Shown here piece after piece: positions 1 through 11,716 of a DNA stretch of 35,885 bases. The stretch's first letter is position 1, and every line of letters begins with the position of its first letter. The DNA lies in assembly GCA_945861675.1 (NCBI GenBank), contig CAMAVY010000019.1, positions 1 to 35,885 of the forward strand. Reading direction: 5' to 3'. The notes below the pieces were generated by a model. The model was given only the letters and a program-made list of their open reading frames with translations, was not told the origin of the DNA and made no database searches. This DNA is from Klebsiella pneumoniae. Lineage in GTDB: Bacteria; Pseudomonadota; Gammaproteobacteria; Pseudomonadales; Azotimanducaceae. A program made the translations under genes and the position numbers.

Positions 1-121
1 CATCGAGCAGGATGGATTTGCCCGCCCCCGTCTCGCCGGTGACAACGCTGAGCCCCGCAGTGAAGGCAATGTTCAGCTCGCGGACTACCGCAAAGTCTCG
101 AACCGAAAGCAGAGTCAGCAT
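1..121 (-). CDS. recN: DNA repair protein RecN, N-terminal fragment (runs off the window)
   Basis: The minus strand from an ATG at 121 encodes about 40 residues that match the start of RecN, the SMC-like ATPase used in recombinational double-strand break repair. The N-terminal beta strand ([12 protein letters not shown]) is followed by the Walker A motif GETGAGKS at residues 29-36. Only the head of the ATP-binding domain is visible; the coiled coil and Walker B lie beyond base 1. The gene is divergent from hrcA, a neighbourhood seen in several gammaproteobacteria. I found no canonical LexA box (CTGT-N8-ACAG) in the 285 bp between the two genes, so SOS control is not shown here. Confidence 0.85.
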   Translation of the reverse strand, partial: MLTLLSVRDFAVVRELNIAFTAGLSVVTGETGAGKSILLD

Positions 122-406
122 CGGCAGTTACAACAGGCCAGGTGCGGCGATGCTACGGAAATCCGCGCGGCACGGTAAACGCCGTGCGAGGTTTTCCATC
201 TGCGCCGCTTGGCCTTTTCGATGTGGGGGCCTTTTCGATGTGCAGGCCTTTTCGCTGTGGTGGACTTGTCGATGTGCGTGCGCGACGCCATGTATGCCGT
301 TGTGCGTCGGCGGGGCAGTTCCATGGGGCGAGTATCTGCGGTATCTATTCGGCGGTTAGTCGGGTATGCACCCGCAGGCACATGTGCTGCCGTCGATCGA
401 GCTTTC
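122..406. other. recN-hrcA divergent intergenic region
   Basis: This 285-bp region separates the divergent recN and hrcA starts. It holds a 6-bp inverted repeat, GCACGG-N6-CCGTGC (170-187), and four degenerate copies of a 17-nt repeat (from 211). No CIRCE element and no sigma-32 promoter were found, so how hrcA is transcribed is not clear. A reading frame runs open from 209 into hrcA, but its first 66 codons are unlike HrcA and cover the repeats. Confidence 0.6.
211..278. repeat. 17-nt tandem repeat, about 4 degenerate copies
   Basis: The core CCTTTTCGATGTG recurs with a 17-nt period: CC at 213-214, 230-231 and 247-248, then a diverged copy at about 264. The first two copies are nearly identical and the last two carry substitutions. 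It sits 130-195 bp upstream of the hrcA start, on the recN-hrcA divergent side. The function is unknown; it could be a protein-binding array or a replication-slippage product. Confidence 0.7.
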
Positions 407-1453
407 ATGAATCCACTGTCCAATATCGAAGACCGCGCGCACCGGCTGCTGAAGTCGCTGGTGGAGTCGTATATCGATGATGGTCAGCCGGTTGCCTCGC
501 GGCGGCTTGCCAGCCTGCCCGGCATCAATGTCAGTTCGGCGACGGTGCGCAACATCATGGCCGACCTGGAGTCGCGCGGGCTCGTGATGTCGCCGCATAC
601 CTCGGCGGGCAAGGTGCCGACCCAGGCCGGGCTGCGGCTGTTCGTCGATTCACTGTTGTCGGTCGAGCCGCTCACTGCCGAGTCAGTGGCCATGTTCCGC
701 AATCAGCTGAACCCGGACCGCTCACCCCAGGAGCTTATCGAGTCTGCCTCGCGGCTGCTGGCCCATGTCACGCAGATGGCGGGTCTGGTCACGCTGCCGC
801 GCCGCGAAGTGCCGTCGCTGCGGCACGTCGAGTTCCTGCCGCTACCGGGGCAACGGGTGCTGGTCATCCTGGTGGTTAACGAAAAGGACGTGCAGAACCG
901 CGTCATCCACACCGAGCGTGACTACACGGAGTCGGAGCTGGTGCAGGCGGCGAACTACATCAACCGCGAGTTCGCGGGGCAGTCTCTGGCGCTGGTGCGA
1001 AGCGCGCTGCTGGAAAGCCTGCAGCTGGACAAGGACCACATCGATCGCATGATGCAGGCCGCGCTCGACCTTGCGGGCAAGGCCTTCGGCGCAGAGGACG
1101 TGCCCGATAACGACTTCGTGATGACCGGCGAAACCAACCTCATTGCGTTCTCCGCCGAGTCCGACATGGCCGCCATACGGCAGCTGTTCGAGACGTTTCA
1201 GCGCAAGCGCGACGTGCTGCATCTGCTCGACCGCTGCCTGACCAGCCCGGGCGTGCAGCTGTTCATCGGCGCAGAGTCCGGGCAGCAGGTGTTCGGTGAG
1301 ATCAGCGTGGTGACCGCCGCGTACCACATCGAAGGGCGGGTGGCCGGTGTGCTTGGCGTCATCGGCCCCACGCGCATGGCCTATCAGCGGGTCATCCCGC
1401 TGGTGGACATGACCGCCCATCTGCTCGGCTCGGCGCTGAACCCCGCCTACTGA
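407..1453 (+). CDS. hrcA: Heat-inducible transcription repressor HrcA
   Basis: HrcA (348 residues here, the usual length) represses class I heat-shock genes by binding CIRCE operators and is itself folded by GroEL. The N-terminal winged helix (about residues 1-70) includes the recognisable stretch SSATVRNIMADLE and the following TSAGKVPT motif. The rest is the GAF-like regulatory domain, ending near GVIGPTRMAYQRVIPLVD. I chose the ATG at 407 because the family begins a few residues before the DRAHRLLKSLVESYI helix; the frame is open further upstream but does not look like HrcA. It is followed by grpE after 126 bp that contain a sigma-32 promoter. No CIRCE element was found in this window, so its targets (typically groESL) should lie elsewhere. 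Confidence 0.93.
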   Translation: MNPLSNIEDRAHRLLKSLVESYIDDGQPVASRRLASLPGINVSSATVRNIMADLESRGLVMSPHTSAGKVPTQAGLRLFVDSLLSVEPLTAESVAMFRNQLNPDRSPQELIESASRLLAHVTQMAGLVTLPRREVPSLRHVEFLPLPGQRVLVILVVNEKDVQNRVIHTERDYTESELVQAANYINREFAGQSLALVRSALLESLQLDKDHIDRMMQAALDLAGKAFGAEDVPDNDFVMTGETNLIAFSAESDMAAIRQLFETFQRKRDVLHLLDRCLTSPGVQLFIGAESGQQVFGEISVVTAAYHIEGRVAGVLGVIGPTRMAYQRVIPLVDMTAHLLGSALNPAY

Positions 1454-1505
1454 GGGTCGGACCCCGGGGCCGCAGCGATGCAATCGGCACACCTGCGGTT
1501 TTGCG

Positions 1506-1533
1506 CTTGAATCAGGATTCGGCTGCCCCATAT
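1506..1533 (+). promoter_or_regulatory. Sigma-32 (RpoH) heat-shock promoter for grpE-dnaK
   Basis: CTTGAA at 1506-1511 and CCCCATAT at 1526-1533 are separated by 14 nt. This closely matches the proteobacterial RpoH consensus (CTTGAAA, 11-16 nt, CCCCATNT). It lies about 47 bp upstream of the grpE ATG, in the hrcA-grpE gap. So grpE, and probably dnaK, are predicted to be under RpoH control even though an HrcA repressor gene sits immediately upstream. Confidence 0.85.
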
Positions 1534-1579
1534 AGCGCGGCTGTGGCGCCTGGCGCCGGTCAACAGCTCGGGATTGCCC

Positions 1580-2176
1580 ATGTCATCCGAAGAACAAACA
1601 GCTGCAGGTGCCGCTGCGGCGGCCGCCGCGAAGGCCAATGCCGGCGCTGACGCGAACGCGCCTGCCGAGGGGAGCGTGGAGGCGCTGCAGCAGGCCCTTG
1701 CAGCGGCTCAGAACGAGGCCGCGGGGGCCAAGGACCAGCTGCTGCGCCTGCACGCCGAAATGGACAACCTGCGCCGCCGCACCACGCGGGATGTGGAGGC
1801 TGCGCACAAGTTCGGCCAGGAGAAGCTGATGGCTGCGCTGGTCACCGTGGTCGACAACCTCGAACGCGCTTCGTCCAGTGCAACCGCGGCCGCGGCGTCG
1901 CCCGCGGCTGCGGCGATTGCAGAAGGCGTGGACCTTTCACTGCGGCAGTTCATCGACACGCTGGCGCGCTTCGGTGTCGAGACGCTCGATCCCGTCGGTC
2001 AGCCCTTCGATCCGCAATTCCATCAGGCCATGTCCATGGTCGAGAACCCCAACATGGAGCCGAACTCAGTCATGCAGGTGCTGCAGAAGGGTTACTCGTT
2101 GAGCGGTCGCTTGCTGCGGCCCGCCATGGTGGTGGTGTCGCGTGCTGCGGCACCGCGCATCGACGAGCGCGCTTGA
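1580..2176 (+). CDS. grpE: Nucleotide exchange factor GrpE
   Basis: GrpE (198 residues) releases ADP from DnaK and acts as a homodimer. The protein starts with a low-complexity, Ala-rich segment (about residues 1-40). Next comes the long coiled-coil helix (QLLRLHAEMDNLRRRTTRDV) and then the beta-wing head with the conserved FGVETLDPVGQPFDPQFHQAM stretch, which inserts into DnaK. I chose ATG 1580 over the in-frame TTG at 1574. It follows the sigma-32 promoter and precedes dnaK by 123 bp, consistent with a chaperone operon. An extra Ala-rich insertion (SSATAAAASPAAAAI) lies just before the head domain. Confidence 0.95.
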   Translation: MSSEEQTAAGAAAAAAAKANAGADANAPAEGSVEALQQALAAAQNEAAGAKDQLLRLHAEMDNLRRRTTRDVEAAHKFGQEKLMAALVTVVDNLERASSSATAAAASPAAAAIAEGVDLSLRQFIDTLARFGVETLDPVGQPFDPQFHQAMSMVENPNMEPNSVMQVLQKGYSLSGRLLRPAMVVVSRAAAPRIDERA

Positions 2177-2225
2177 GCGGCGCGCGCAAAACAACAAAAA
2201 CGCGAAACAACAAATCGAACCAGGG

Positions 2226-2253
2226 TTGAATGTGCTGCGGCAGCGCAGATATA
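2226..2253 (+). promoter_or_regulatory. Candidate sigma-70 promoter upstream of dnaK
   Basis: TTGAAT (2226-2231) and GATATA (2248-2253) are separated by 16 nt, about 47 bp before the dnaK start. It could give dnaK a basal transcript in addition to read-through from the grpE heat-shock promoter. This rests on motif match alone. Confidence 0.4.
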
Positions 2254-2299
2254 GCAGCCCAAGATCGCGTCCCGTCGGGCGCTGAGTGGAGAAACAGTA

Positions 2300-4240
2300 A
2301 TGGGCAAGATCATTGGTATCGACCTTGGGACCACCAACTCCTGCGTGGCCGTAATGGAAGGTGGCGAAGCGAAGGTCATCGAGAACTCGGAAGGTGATCG
2401 CACCACGCCGTCGATCGTTGCCTACACGCAGGACGACGAGATTCTGGTGGGGCAGTCTGCCAAGCGGCAGGGTGTAACGAACCCCAGCAACACGTTGTAT
2501 GCGGTGAAGCGGCTCATCGGCCGCAAGTTCACCGACAAAGTGGTGCAGAAAGACATCGACATGGTGCCCTACTCGATCGTAGCGGCGCAGAACGGCGACG
2601 CCTGGATCGACGTCAAAGGCAAGAAGCTCGCACCGCCGCAGATCTCTGCAGAAGTGCTGAAGAAGATGAAGAAGACGGCCGAGGATTACCTGGGTGAAGA
2701 AGTCACCGAGGCGGTCATCACTGTGCCGGCATACTTCGACGATTCGCAGCGCCAGGCCACGAAGGATGCGGGTCGCATCGCCGGGCTGGATGTGAAACGC
2801 ATCATCAACGAGCCCACGGCAGCAGCGCTGGCCTATGGCCTGGACAAGCAGCGTGCGGACTCCAAGATCGTGGTGTACGACCTGGGTGGCGGCACCTTCG
2901 ACGTGTCGATCATCGAGATCGCAGACGTCGACGGCGAGAAGCAGTTCGAAGTGTTGTCGACCAACGGCGACACCTTCCTCGGTGGCGAGGACTTCGACAT
3001 GCGCGTCATCGACTACCTGGCTGACGAGTTCAAGAAAGAGCAGGGCATGGATCTGCGCGGTGATCCGCTGGCCATGCAGCGTCTGAAGGAAGCGGCCGAG
3101 AAGTGCAAGATCGAGCTGTCGTCCAGTCAGCAGAGTGACGTCAACCTGCCCTACATCACTGCCGACGCCACGGGGCCGAAGCACTTGGTGAAGAAGGTGA
3201 CGCGCGCCAAACTGGAATCGTTGGTCGAAGAGTTGATCGAGCGCACCATGGGTCCGTGTCGCATTGCGGTGAAGGACGCTGGCCTTGCGCTGGGCGATAT
3301 CAACGACGTCATTCTGGTCGGTGGCCAGACGCGCATGCCGCTGGTGCAGCAGAAGGTGAAGGAGTTCTTCGGTCGCGAACCGCGCCGGGACGTGAACCCG
3401 GACGAAGCGGTAGCAATCGGTGCGTGTGTGCAGGCTGCTGTGTTGTCGGGCGACGTCAAAGACGTGCTGCTGCTCGACGTTACGCCGCTGTCGCTCGGCA
3501 TTGAAACGCTGGGCGGTGTGGTGAGTGTGCTCATCGAGAAGAACACCACCATTCCGACGCGCAAGAATCAGGTCTATTCAACGGCGGATGACAACCAGAC
3601 GGCGGTGACCATTCACGTGCTGCAGGGTGAGCGGAAGCAGGCCGCCCAGAACAAGTCGCTGGGGCGCTTCGACCTCGCAGACATCCCTCCGTCGCCGCGC
3701 GGCCAGCCGCAGATCGACGTGTCCTTCGACATCGACGCGAACGGCATCCTGAACGTCTCCGCGAAGGACAAGGCAACCGGCAAGGAACAGTCCATTGTCA
3801 TCAAGGCATCGAGTGGTCTGACCGAGGACGAGATCAAAGGCATGGTGCGTGATGCCGAGGCGCATGCCGAGGAAGATCGCAAGTTCGAGGAACTGGTGCA
3901 GGTGCGCAATCAGGCGGACCACCTGATCCATTCCACGAAGAAGACGCTCGAAGAGTCGGGTGACAAAGTGCCCGGCGCAGACCGTGCACGTATCGAAGCT
4001 GCTGTGTCGGATCTCGAAACTGCGCTGAAGGGCGGACAGAAGAACCAGATCGAAGCGAAGCTGAAGGCGCTGAGCGAGGCCACGGCATCACTGGCGCAGC
4101 AGATGTACTCCGATGCGGGTGCCGCGGGTGCCGCGGGCGGTGCAGGTGCGGCGGACGCAGGCGGTGCAGGCGCGGGCGGCAAGCGTGACGATGACGCGGT
4201 CGACGCGGAATTCGAGGAAGTGAAGGACGATAAGAAATAG
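2300..4240 (+). CDS. dnaK: Chaperone protein DnaK (Hsp70)
   Basis: DnaK (646 residues) is the ATP-dependent Hsp70 chaperone that works with DnaJ and GrpE in the cytoplasm. The nucleotide-binding domain opens with [11 protein letters not shown], followed by [11 protein letters not shown], the phosphate-2 loop [11 protein letters not shown], and VGGQTRMP. The interdomain linker [15 protein letters not shown] leads into the substrate-binding beta domain, then the helical lid and a Gly/Ala-rich tail. It ends in [10 protein letters not shown], as in E. coli DnaK. A Shine-Dalgarno-like GTGGAGA precedes the ATG. The Gly/Ala tail (about residues 605-630) is itself built of short GC-rich repeats. An intrinsic terminator follows 52 bp downstream. 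Confidence 0.98.
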   Translation: MGKIIGIDLGTTNSCVAVMEGGEAKVIENSEGDRTTPSIVAYTQDDEILVGQSAKRQGVTNPSNTLYAVKRLIGRKFTDKVVQKDIDMVPYSIVAAQNGDAWIDVKGKKLAPPQISAEVLKKMKKTAEDYLGEEVTEAVITVPAYFDDSQRQATKDAGRIAGLDVKRIINEPTAAALAYGLDKQRADSKIVVYDLGGGTFDVSIIEIADVDGEKQFEVLSTNGDTFLGGEDFDMRVIDYLADEFKKEQGMDLRGDPLAMQRLKEAAEKCKIELSSSQQSDVNLPYITADATGPKHLVKKVTRAKLESLVEELIERTMGPCRIAVKDAGLALGDINDVILVGGQTRMPLVQQKVKEFFGREPRRDVNPDEAVAIGACVQAAVLSGDVKDVLLLDVTPLSLGIETLGGVVSVLIEKNTTIPTRKNQVYSTADDNQTAVTIHVLQGERKQAAQNKSLGRFDLADIPPSPRGQPQIDVSFDIDANGILNVSAKDKATGKEQSIVIKASSGLTEDEIKGMVRDAEAHAEEDRKFEELVQVRNQADHLIHSTKKTLEESGDKVPGADRARIEAAVSDLETALKGGQKNQIEAKLKALSEATASLAQQMYSDAGAAGAAGGAGAADAGGAGAGGKRDDDAVDAEFEEVKDDKK

Positions 4241-4291
4241 GATTGCCCGACGGCGCGTCGAACTGACGCGCATGGCCAGGCAGACCGCAGG

Positions 4292-4321
4292 AACCCTGAC
4301 GCCGATGGCGTCGGGGTTTTT
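4292..4321 (+). terminator. Rho-independent terminator after dnaK
   Basis: CCCTGACGCC (4294-4303) pairs with GGCGTCGGGG (4307-4316) through one G-U pair, with a 3-nt loop and flanking A/T pairs. A run of five T (4317-4321) follows. It separates dnaK from dnaJ, so dnaJ is predicted to depend on partial read-through or its own promoter. Confidence 0.85.
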
Positions 4322-4387
4322 CTGTCTGTGGCCAACGGGCATCCGCTGGCGGGTGCGGCCATCGGCCACAAGCGCGGTCATGCAGGT

Positions 4388-4430
4388 GTCGGTCTGGGGT
4401 AGGAAGTCGGTCCCAGCATGAAGTCGGTCC
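4388..4430 (+). repeat. Three GTCGGTC repeats upstream of dnaJ
   Basis: GTCGGTC occurs at 4388-4394, 4406-4412 and 4423-4429, spaced 18 and 17 nt. The last two sit in a longer identical word, GAAGTCGGTCC. They lie 30-70 bp before the dnaJ ATG, between the dnaK terminator and dnaJ, where a dnaJ promoter would be expected. No convincing -35/-10 pair was found there. Confidence 0.55.
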
Positions 4431-4459
4431 GGGTGTGAATAAGAGGGTGAAGCAGCGGC

Positions 4460-5575
4460 ATGTCTAAGCGTGACTACTACGAAGTGCTCGGCGTGGCGAA
4501 AGACGCACCCGAAGCGGACATCAAGAAGGCCTATCGCCGGCTGGCGATGAAGCTGCATCCCGATCGCAATCCGGACAATCCGAAGGCCGAGGATCAGTTC
4601 AAGGAAGCCAGCGAAGCCTATGAGGTCCTCTCCGATGAGGACAAACGCTCGGTGTACGACCGCGGCGGCCATGCAGCCATGAATGGCCAGGGCGGTGCCG
4701 GTTTCGGCGGCGGCAACTTCAACGACATCTTCGGTGACGTGTTCAGCGACCTGTTTGGTCAGGGCGGTGCGCGTCGTCCGCAGCGTGGTTCCGATCTTCG
4801 CTACAACCTCGATCTGGACCTCGAGCAGGCTGTTCGCGGCGACTCGGTCGAAATCCGCATTCCAGTACTCACGGCCTGCGCCGACTGCGGCGGTTCGGGC
4901 GCGAAGACCGGCACCAAGCCTGCGCCATGTCCAGACTGCGGTGGCTCCGGGCAGGTGCGCGTCAGCCAGGGCTTTTTCTCAATTCAGCAGACCTGCCAAC
5001 GCTGCCGCGGCCAGGGCCGCATCGTGGTCGACCCCTGCCGTGGCTGCGGCGGGCGCGGTCGGGTGGAAAAGCGCAAGACGCTGGCGGTCAAGATTCCGCC
5101 GGGCGTGGATAACGGCTATCGCATTCGGCTGGCCGGCGAAGGTGAAGCGGGACCGGGCGGCGCGCAGGCCGGCGACCTCTACGTGCAGATTGCCGTGCGC
5201 GAACACCGCATCTTCCAGCGCGACGGCAAGCATCTGTACTGCGAGGTGCCGATCAGCTTTGTCGAAGCCGCGCTTGGCGGTGAGCTGGAAGTGCCGACCC
5301 TCGACGGTCGCGTGCGTCTGCGTATCCCCGCCGAGACCCAGACCGACAAGGTGTTCCGCTTGAAGGGTAAGGGCGTGGTCCCCGTTCGCGGTGGTCCGCC
5401 GGGCGATCTGCTGTGCAAAGTTGTGGTGGAAACACCTGTGAACCTGTCCGAAGAGCAGACCACGCTGCTGCGCAGGCTGGGCGAGACGCTGAAGAGCGGC
5501 GGCGAGAAACAGTCGCCCAAGGGCAGTACCTGGTTCAAAGGTATCTCGGACTTCTTCGATAGCCTCAAGCTCTGA
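4460..5575 (+). CDS. dnaJ: Chaperone protein DnaJ (type I Hsp40)
   Basis: DnaJ (371 residues) delivers unfolded substrates to DnaK and stimulates its ATPase. The J domain carries HPD at residues 33-35. A Gly/Phe-rich linker (about 73-110) is followed by four zinc-binding repeats of the CxxCxGxG type ([32 protein letters not shown]), then the two beta-barrel C-terminal domains and the dimerisation end. All eight zinc-ligating cysteines are present. GAGGGTGAAG precedes the ATG as a ribosome site. It stands alone after the dnaK terminator and 56 bp before dapB. Confidence 0.97.
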   Translation: MSKRDYYEVLGVAKDAPEADIKKAYRRLAMKLHPDRNPDNPKAEDQFKEASEAYEVLSDEDKRSVYDRGGHAAMNGQGGAGFGGGNFNDIFGDVFSDLFGQGGARRPQRGSDLRYNLDLDLEQAVRGDSVEIRIPVLTACADCGGSGAKTGTKPAPCPDCGGSGQVRVSQGFFSIQQTCQRCRGQGRIVVDPCRGCGGRGRVEKRKTLAVKIPPGVDNGYRIRLAGEGEAGPGGAQAGDLYVQIAVREHRIFQRDGKHLYCEVPISFVEAALGGELEVPTLDGRVRLRIPAETQTDKVFRLKGKGVVPVRGGPPGDLLCKVVVETPVNLSEEQTTLLRRLGETLKSGGEKQSPKGSTWFKGISDFFDSLKL

Positions 5576-5631
5576 CCGTTTGCCCTGGCCACTGAAGCAC
5601 GTTTGTTACCTCATCTCGGAGCCTGTGCAAC

Positions 5632-6438
5632 ATGGTGAATCTGGCGATCGCAGGGGCCGCAGGCCGGATGGGCAAGACCCTCATTCAGACCGCAGTGACT
5701 CGACCCGAGATGAAGCTGGTCGGCGCGGTTGAACGCCCCGGCAACCCGCTGCTGGGCAGCGACTCAGGGGACGCGGCCGGTGTGGGGCACCTTGGGGTGC
5801 CGTTCGTCGACAGTGTTGCCGCCGCATGTATCGGCGCCGATGTGCTCATCGACTTCACGACCCCGGTCGCTACGCTGCACGCGGTTCAGGCCTGCGTGGC
5901 TGTCGGTTGCAGCATGGTCATCGGAACCACGGGCATCGATGACGAAGGCCGCGCGCAGATCCTTGCCGCTTCGCGCCAGATTCCAATCATGTTTGCGCCC
6001 AACATGAGTGTCGGCGTGAACCTGATGTTCAGGCTTGTGGCGCTGGCGGCAGAAGCGCTGGGCGAAGACTTCGATGTGGAGGTGATCGAAGCACACCACC
6101 GCATGAAGGTCGATGCGCCGTCGGGCACGGCGGTGCGGCTTGGCGAGATCCTTGCGCAGGCGCTGGGCCGCAGCTACGCAGGCGACGCAGTGCATGGTCG
6201 CGTCGGGCAGGTGGGTGCGCGAACCCAGCGCGAGATTGGTTTTCATGCGCTGCGCGGCGGCGACATCGTGGGTGACCACACGGTCATGTTTGCGGGCGGC
6301 GGCGAGCGGTTTGAGATCACCCATCGCGCCAGCAGCCGGACCAACTTCGCCGATGGCGCGATGCGGGCAGCGCGCTGGTTGCCGGGTCGGGCGCCGGGCC
6401 TGTACACCATGTTCGACGTGTTGGGCTTGCAGGCCTGA
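5632..6438 (+). CDS. dapB: 4-hydroxy-tetrahydrodipicolinate reductase
   Basis: DapB (268 residues, family-typical) reduces the dihydrodipicolinate precursor with NAD(P)H in the diaminopimelate/lysine pathway, feeding peptidoglycan. The N-terminal Rossmann nucleotide-binding motif is GAAGRMGKTLI at residues 7-17. The substrate-binding and catalytic signature EAHHRMKVDAPSGTA is intact, including the tandem histidines and the Lys that contacts substrate. GGAG 12 nt before the ATG may serve as the ribosome site. Its position between dnaJ and carA matches the Xanthomonas-type gene order. Confidence 0.96.
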   Translation: MVNLAIAGAAGRMGKTLIQTAVTRPEMKLVGAVERPGNPLLGSDSGDAAGVGHLGVPFVDSVAAACIGADVLIDFTTPVATLHAVQACVAVGCSMVIGTTGIDDEGRAQILAASRQIPIMFAPNMSVGVNLMFRLVALAAEALGEDFDVEVIEAHHRMKVDAPSGTAVRLGEILAQALGRSYAGDAVHGRVGQVGARTQREIGFHALRGGDIVGDHTVMFAGGGERFEITHRASSRTNFADGAMRAARWLPGRAPGLYTMFDVLGLQA

Positions 6439-6764
6439 ATCGAGTGCGCGGCCGTGAACTTGGGGTCGATCTTGTCATCTTGTTCAGATATGGCGCAGAC
6501 AGCGCGGCGTCACGTCGTTAGACTGCCGGCCCCAACGAGTGGACCGCGCAGTGCGCACCACGAGTCGGCAAGTCAGGGTTGCGTGTACGCAATCGATGGC
6601 TCGCCCGCAGGTTAAGTGCTGCGTTGGTTGTTGCATAAGTCTTATCGTTGGTTTGGGCGGCTCGGGTTGAACGTGAGTTCATAGCGGTTGCCCTAGCCTG
6701 AGTCTGGTTGCGCCCCTCTGGTTCTGTCCAACGGGGGGTGACAGAAAATTTGGGAGGGTTCGTG
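6439..6764. other. dapB-carA intergenic/leader region
   Basis: This 326-bp gap holds no supported gene. It contains a small inverted repeat TGAAC-GTGA-GTTCA (6668-6681) and a hairpin TTCTGTC / GACAGAA (6722-6746), whose 11-nt loop contains a run of six G. The hairpin ends six bases before the carA ribosome site GGGAGGG (6752-6758). No ArgR box of the E. coli type, no pyrimidine attenuator with a T-run and no clear sigma-70 pair was found. The hairpin could affect carA translation, but this is inference. Confidence 0.5.
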
Positions 6765-8003
6765 GTGTCCAAAGCCGTCGGCGCGCCCGCGCTTCGGCTC
6801 AGCCTGGGTCGGCCCGCAATTCTTGCACTTGCGGATGGCACTACGTTTTCCGGTTATTCGATCGGCGCCGAAGGTTCCACTGTTGGTGAGCTGGTGTTCA
6901 ACACCGCCATCACCGGCTATCAGGAAATCCTGACGGACCCTTCGTACGCGCGGCAGATCGTGGCGCTGACGCATCCGCATGTAGGCAACACCGGCGTCAC
7001 TCCGGAAGACATGGAGTCCGATCGTGTCTGGGCCGCAGGTTTTGTCGTGCGCGATGTACCGCGACGTGTCAGCAGCTGGCGCGCCCGCGGGGATCTTCCC
7101 GGGTTTCTGCGTGAGCAGGGCGTGGTCGCCATTGCTGGCGTCGATACCCGCGCACTTACTCGCGTGTTGCGGGAAAAAGGCGCTCAGGCGGGCTGCATCA
7201 TTTCTTCGGACAGCGACATTTCTTCGGACCGCAAAATTGCGTCGGACAGCGACGGGGTCGAATCGGTTATCGCAGCGCAGGCCGCCCAGGCAATAGAACA
7301 AGCGCAGCGTTTTCCTGGCCTTGCCGGTATGGACCTCGCCCAGCATGTCACCGTGGCCAGGCACTACGCCTTCAATGGTTCTACCTGGCGTCGCGACATC
7401 GGTTTTCCAAACCGCACCGGCGGCCGCCATCACGTAGTAGCGGTGGACTTCGGCGTGAAGCGCAACATTCTGCGCATGCTGGTGGCGCGCGATTGCCGCG
7501 TCACTGTCGTCCCGGCCCAGACCACGTACGAACAGATCATGGCGCTGCAACCGGACGGCGTGTTCCTGTCCAATGGACCGGGTGATCCGGAGCCGTGCGA
7601 CTACGCGATCAGTGCCATTGCGCAGCTGTTGGCCGATGCACCAGCGCTGCCGGTGTTCGGCATCTGCCTGGGTCATCAGTTGCTTGCGCTGGCCTCGGGT
7701 GCGCGCACGCTGAAGATGGCGCATGGCCATCATGGCGCCAATCATCCTGTGAAGGATCTGCAGCGCGGTCGTGTGGTCATCACCAGCCAGAACCACGGTT
7801 TTGCGGTCGACTCTGACAATCTGCCGAACTGCCTGGCGGTGACGCATGTGTCGCTGTTCGATGGCTCGCTGCAGGGATTGCGCCGCACCGACCGGCCCGC
7901 GTTCAGTTTTCAGGGCCACCCGGAAGCCAGCCCCGGGCCGCACGACTGTGCCTACCTGTTCGATGAATTCGTGGCGCTGATGACCGCGCGCAGCCAATCC
8001 TAG
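6765..8003 (+). CDS. carA: Carbamoyl-phosphate synthase small (glutaminase) subunit
   Basis: CarA hydrolyses glutamine and channels ammonia to CarB for carbamoyl phosphate synthesis (arginine and pyrimidines). The N-terminal domain (from [18 protein letters not shown]) is followed by the class I glutamine amidotransferase domain. That domain has the nucleophile in FGICLGHQ and the His/Glu pair in [13 protein letters not shown] chose GTG 6765 (412 residues) because GGGAGGG lies 6-7 nt upstream; GTG 6762 is the alternative. An unusual Ser/Asp-rich insert at residues 146-163 is three copies of a six-residue unit encoded by an 18-bp tandem repeat. It makes the region between the two domains longer than in E. 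coli CarA. The carA stop is 6 bp before carB. Confidence 0.95.
   Translation: MSKAVGAPALRLSLGRPAILALADGTTFSGYSIGAEGSTVGELVFNTAITGYQEILTDPSYARQIVALTHPHVGNTGVTPEDMESDRVWAAGFVVRDVPRRVSSWRARGDLPGFLREQGVVAIAGVDTRALTRVLREKGAQAGCIISSDSDISSDRKIASDSDGVESVIAAQAAQAIEQAQRFPGLAGMDLAQHVTVARHYAFNGSTWRRDIGFPNRTGGRHHVVAVDFGVKRNILRMLVARDCRVTVVPAQTTYEQIMALQPDGVFLSNGPGDPEPCDYAISAIAQLLADAPALPVFGICLGHQLLALASGARTLKMAHGHHGANHPVKDLQRGRVVITSQNHGFAVDSDNLPNCLAVTHVSLFDGSLQGLRRTDRPAFSFQGHPEASPGPHDCAYLFDEFVALMTARSQS
7200..7253 (+). repeat. 18-bp tandem repeat x3 inside carA
   Basis: Copies at 7200-7217, 7218-7235 and 7236-7253 encode [12 protein letters not shown] and IASDSD. The repeat is in frame and falls between the two CarA domains, where E. 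coli CarA has a short loop (from memory of that protein). It is expected to form a flexible, acidic surface loop. Confidence 0.85.
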
Positions 8004-8009
8004 GAGCCC

Positions 8010-11224
<3,215 letters not shown>

Positions 11225-11228
<4 letters not shown>

Positions 11229-11698
11229 GAGTGCCGATGACGGTCGAGGGCGCAGTGAAACTGCGGGCCGAACTGCAACACCTCAAGAGTGTGCTTCGAC
11301 CACAGATCATTCAGGCTATCTCTGAGGCGCGTGCGCATGGTGACCTCAAGGAGAACGCCGAATACCACGCCGCCAAGGAGCAGCAGAGTTTCAGCGAAGG
11401 CCGCATCAACGAGATCGAGAACAAACTCTCTGATGCACAGATCATCGATATCACGAAGATTGCCAATTCCGGTCGCGTGGTCTTCGGTGCAACGGTGACG
11501 CTCATCAACGTCGAGACTGACGAGAAGTTCGTCTATCGCATTGTTGGCGACGACGAGGCGGACGCCAAGAACGGCACGATCTCAGTGTCATCGCCCATGG
11601 TCCGAAGCATGGTCGGCAAAGAAGTGGGCGATGTGTTTCGGCTGAAGATGGGCGCCACAGAAACCGAATTCGAGATCGATTCGGTCGATCACATCTGA
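11225..11698 (+). CDS. greA: Transcription elongation factor GreA
   Basis: GreA (157 residues, typical 158) enters the RNA polymerase secondary channel and stimulates cleavage of backtracked transcripts. The start [13 protein letters not shown], the coiled-coil tip [16 protein letters not shown] with the acidic catalytic residues, and the C-terminal globular domain ([18 protein letters not shown]) are all present. The ATG overlaps the carB stop (ATGA), implying translational coupling. The convergent yhbY stop codon is 18 bp away and no T-rich terminator is visible between them. Confidence 0.97.
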
Positions 11699-11716
11699 AG
11701 CGGGCTCGGCGGTACG

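Noticed and set aside
209-406. N-terminal extension of HrcA by 66 codons
   Set aside because: The extension translates the 17-bp repeats into Cys/Trp/Arg-rich sequence with no family similarity, and the HrcA fold starts just after ATG 407.
122-406. LexA box for recN
   Set aside because: No CTGT-N8-ACAG or close variant was found between recN and hrcA.
6693-7997. Long open frame antisense to carA (and similar ones antisense to grpE-dnaK, infB, ftsH and carB)
   Set aside because: These mirror strongly conserved genes in GC-rich DNA and have Arg/His-rich translations typical of shadow frames.
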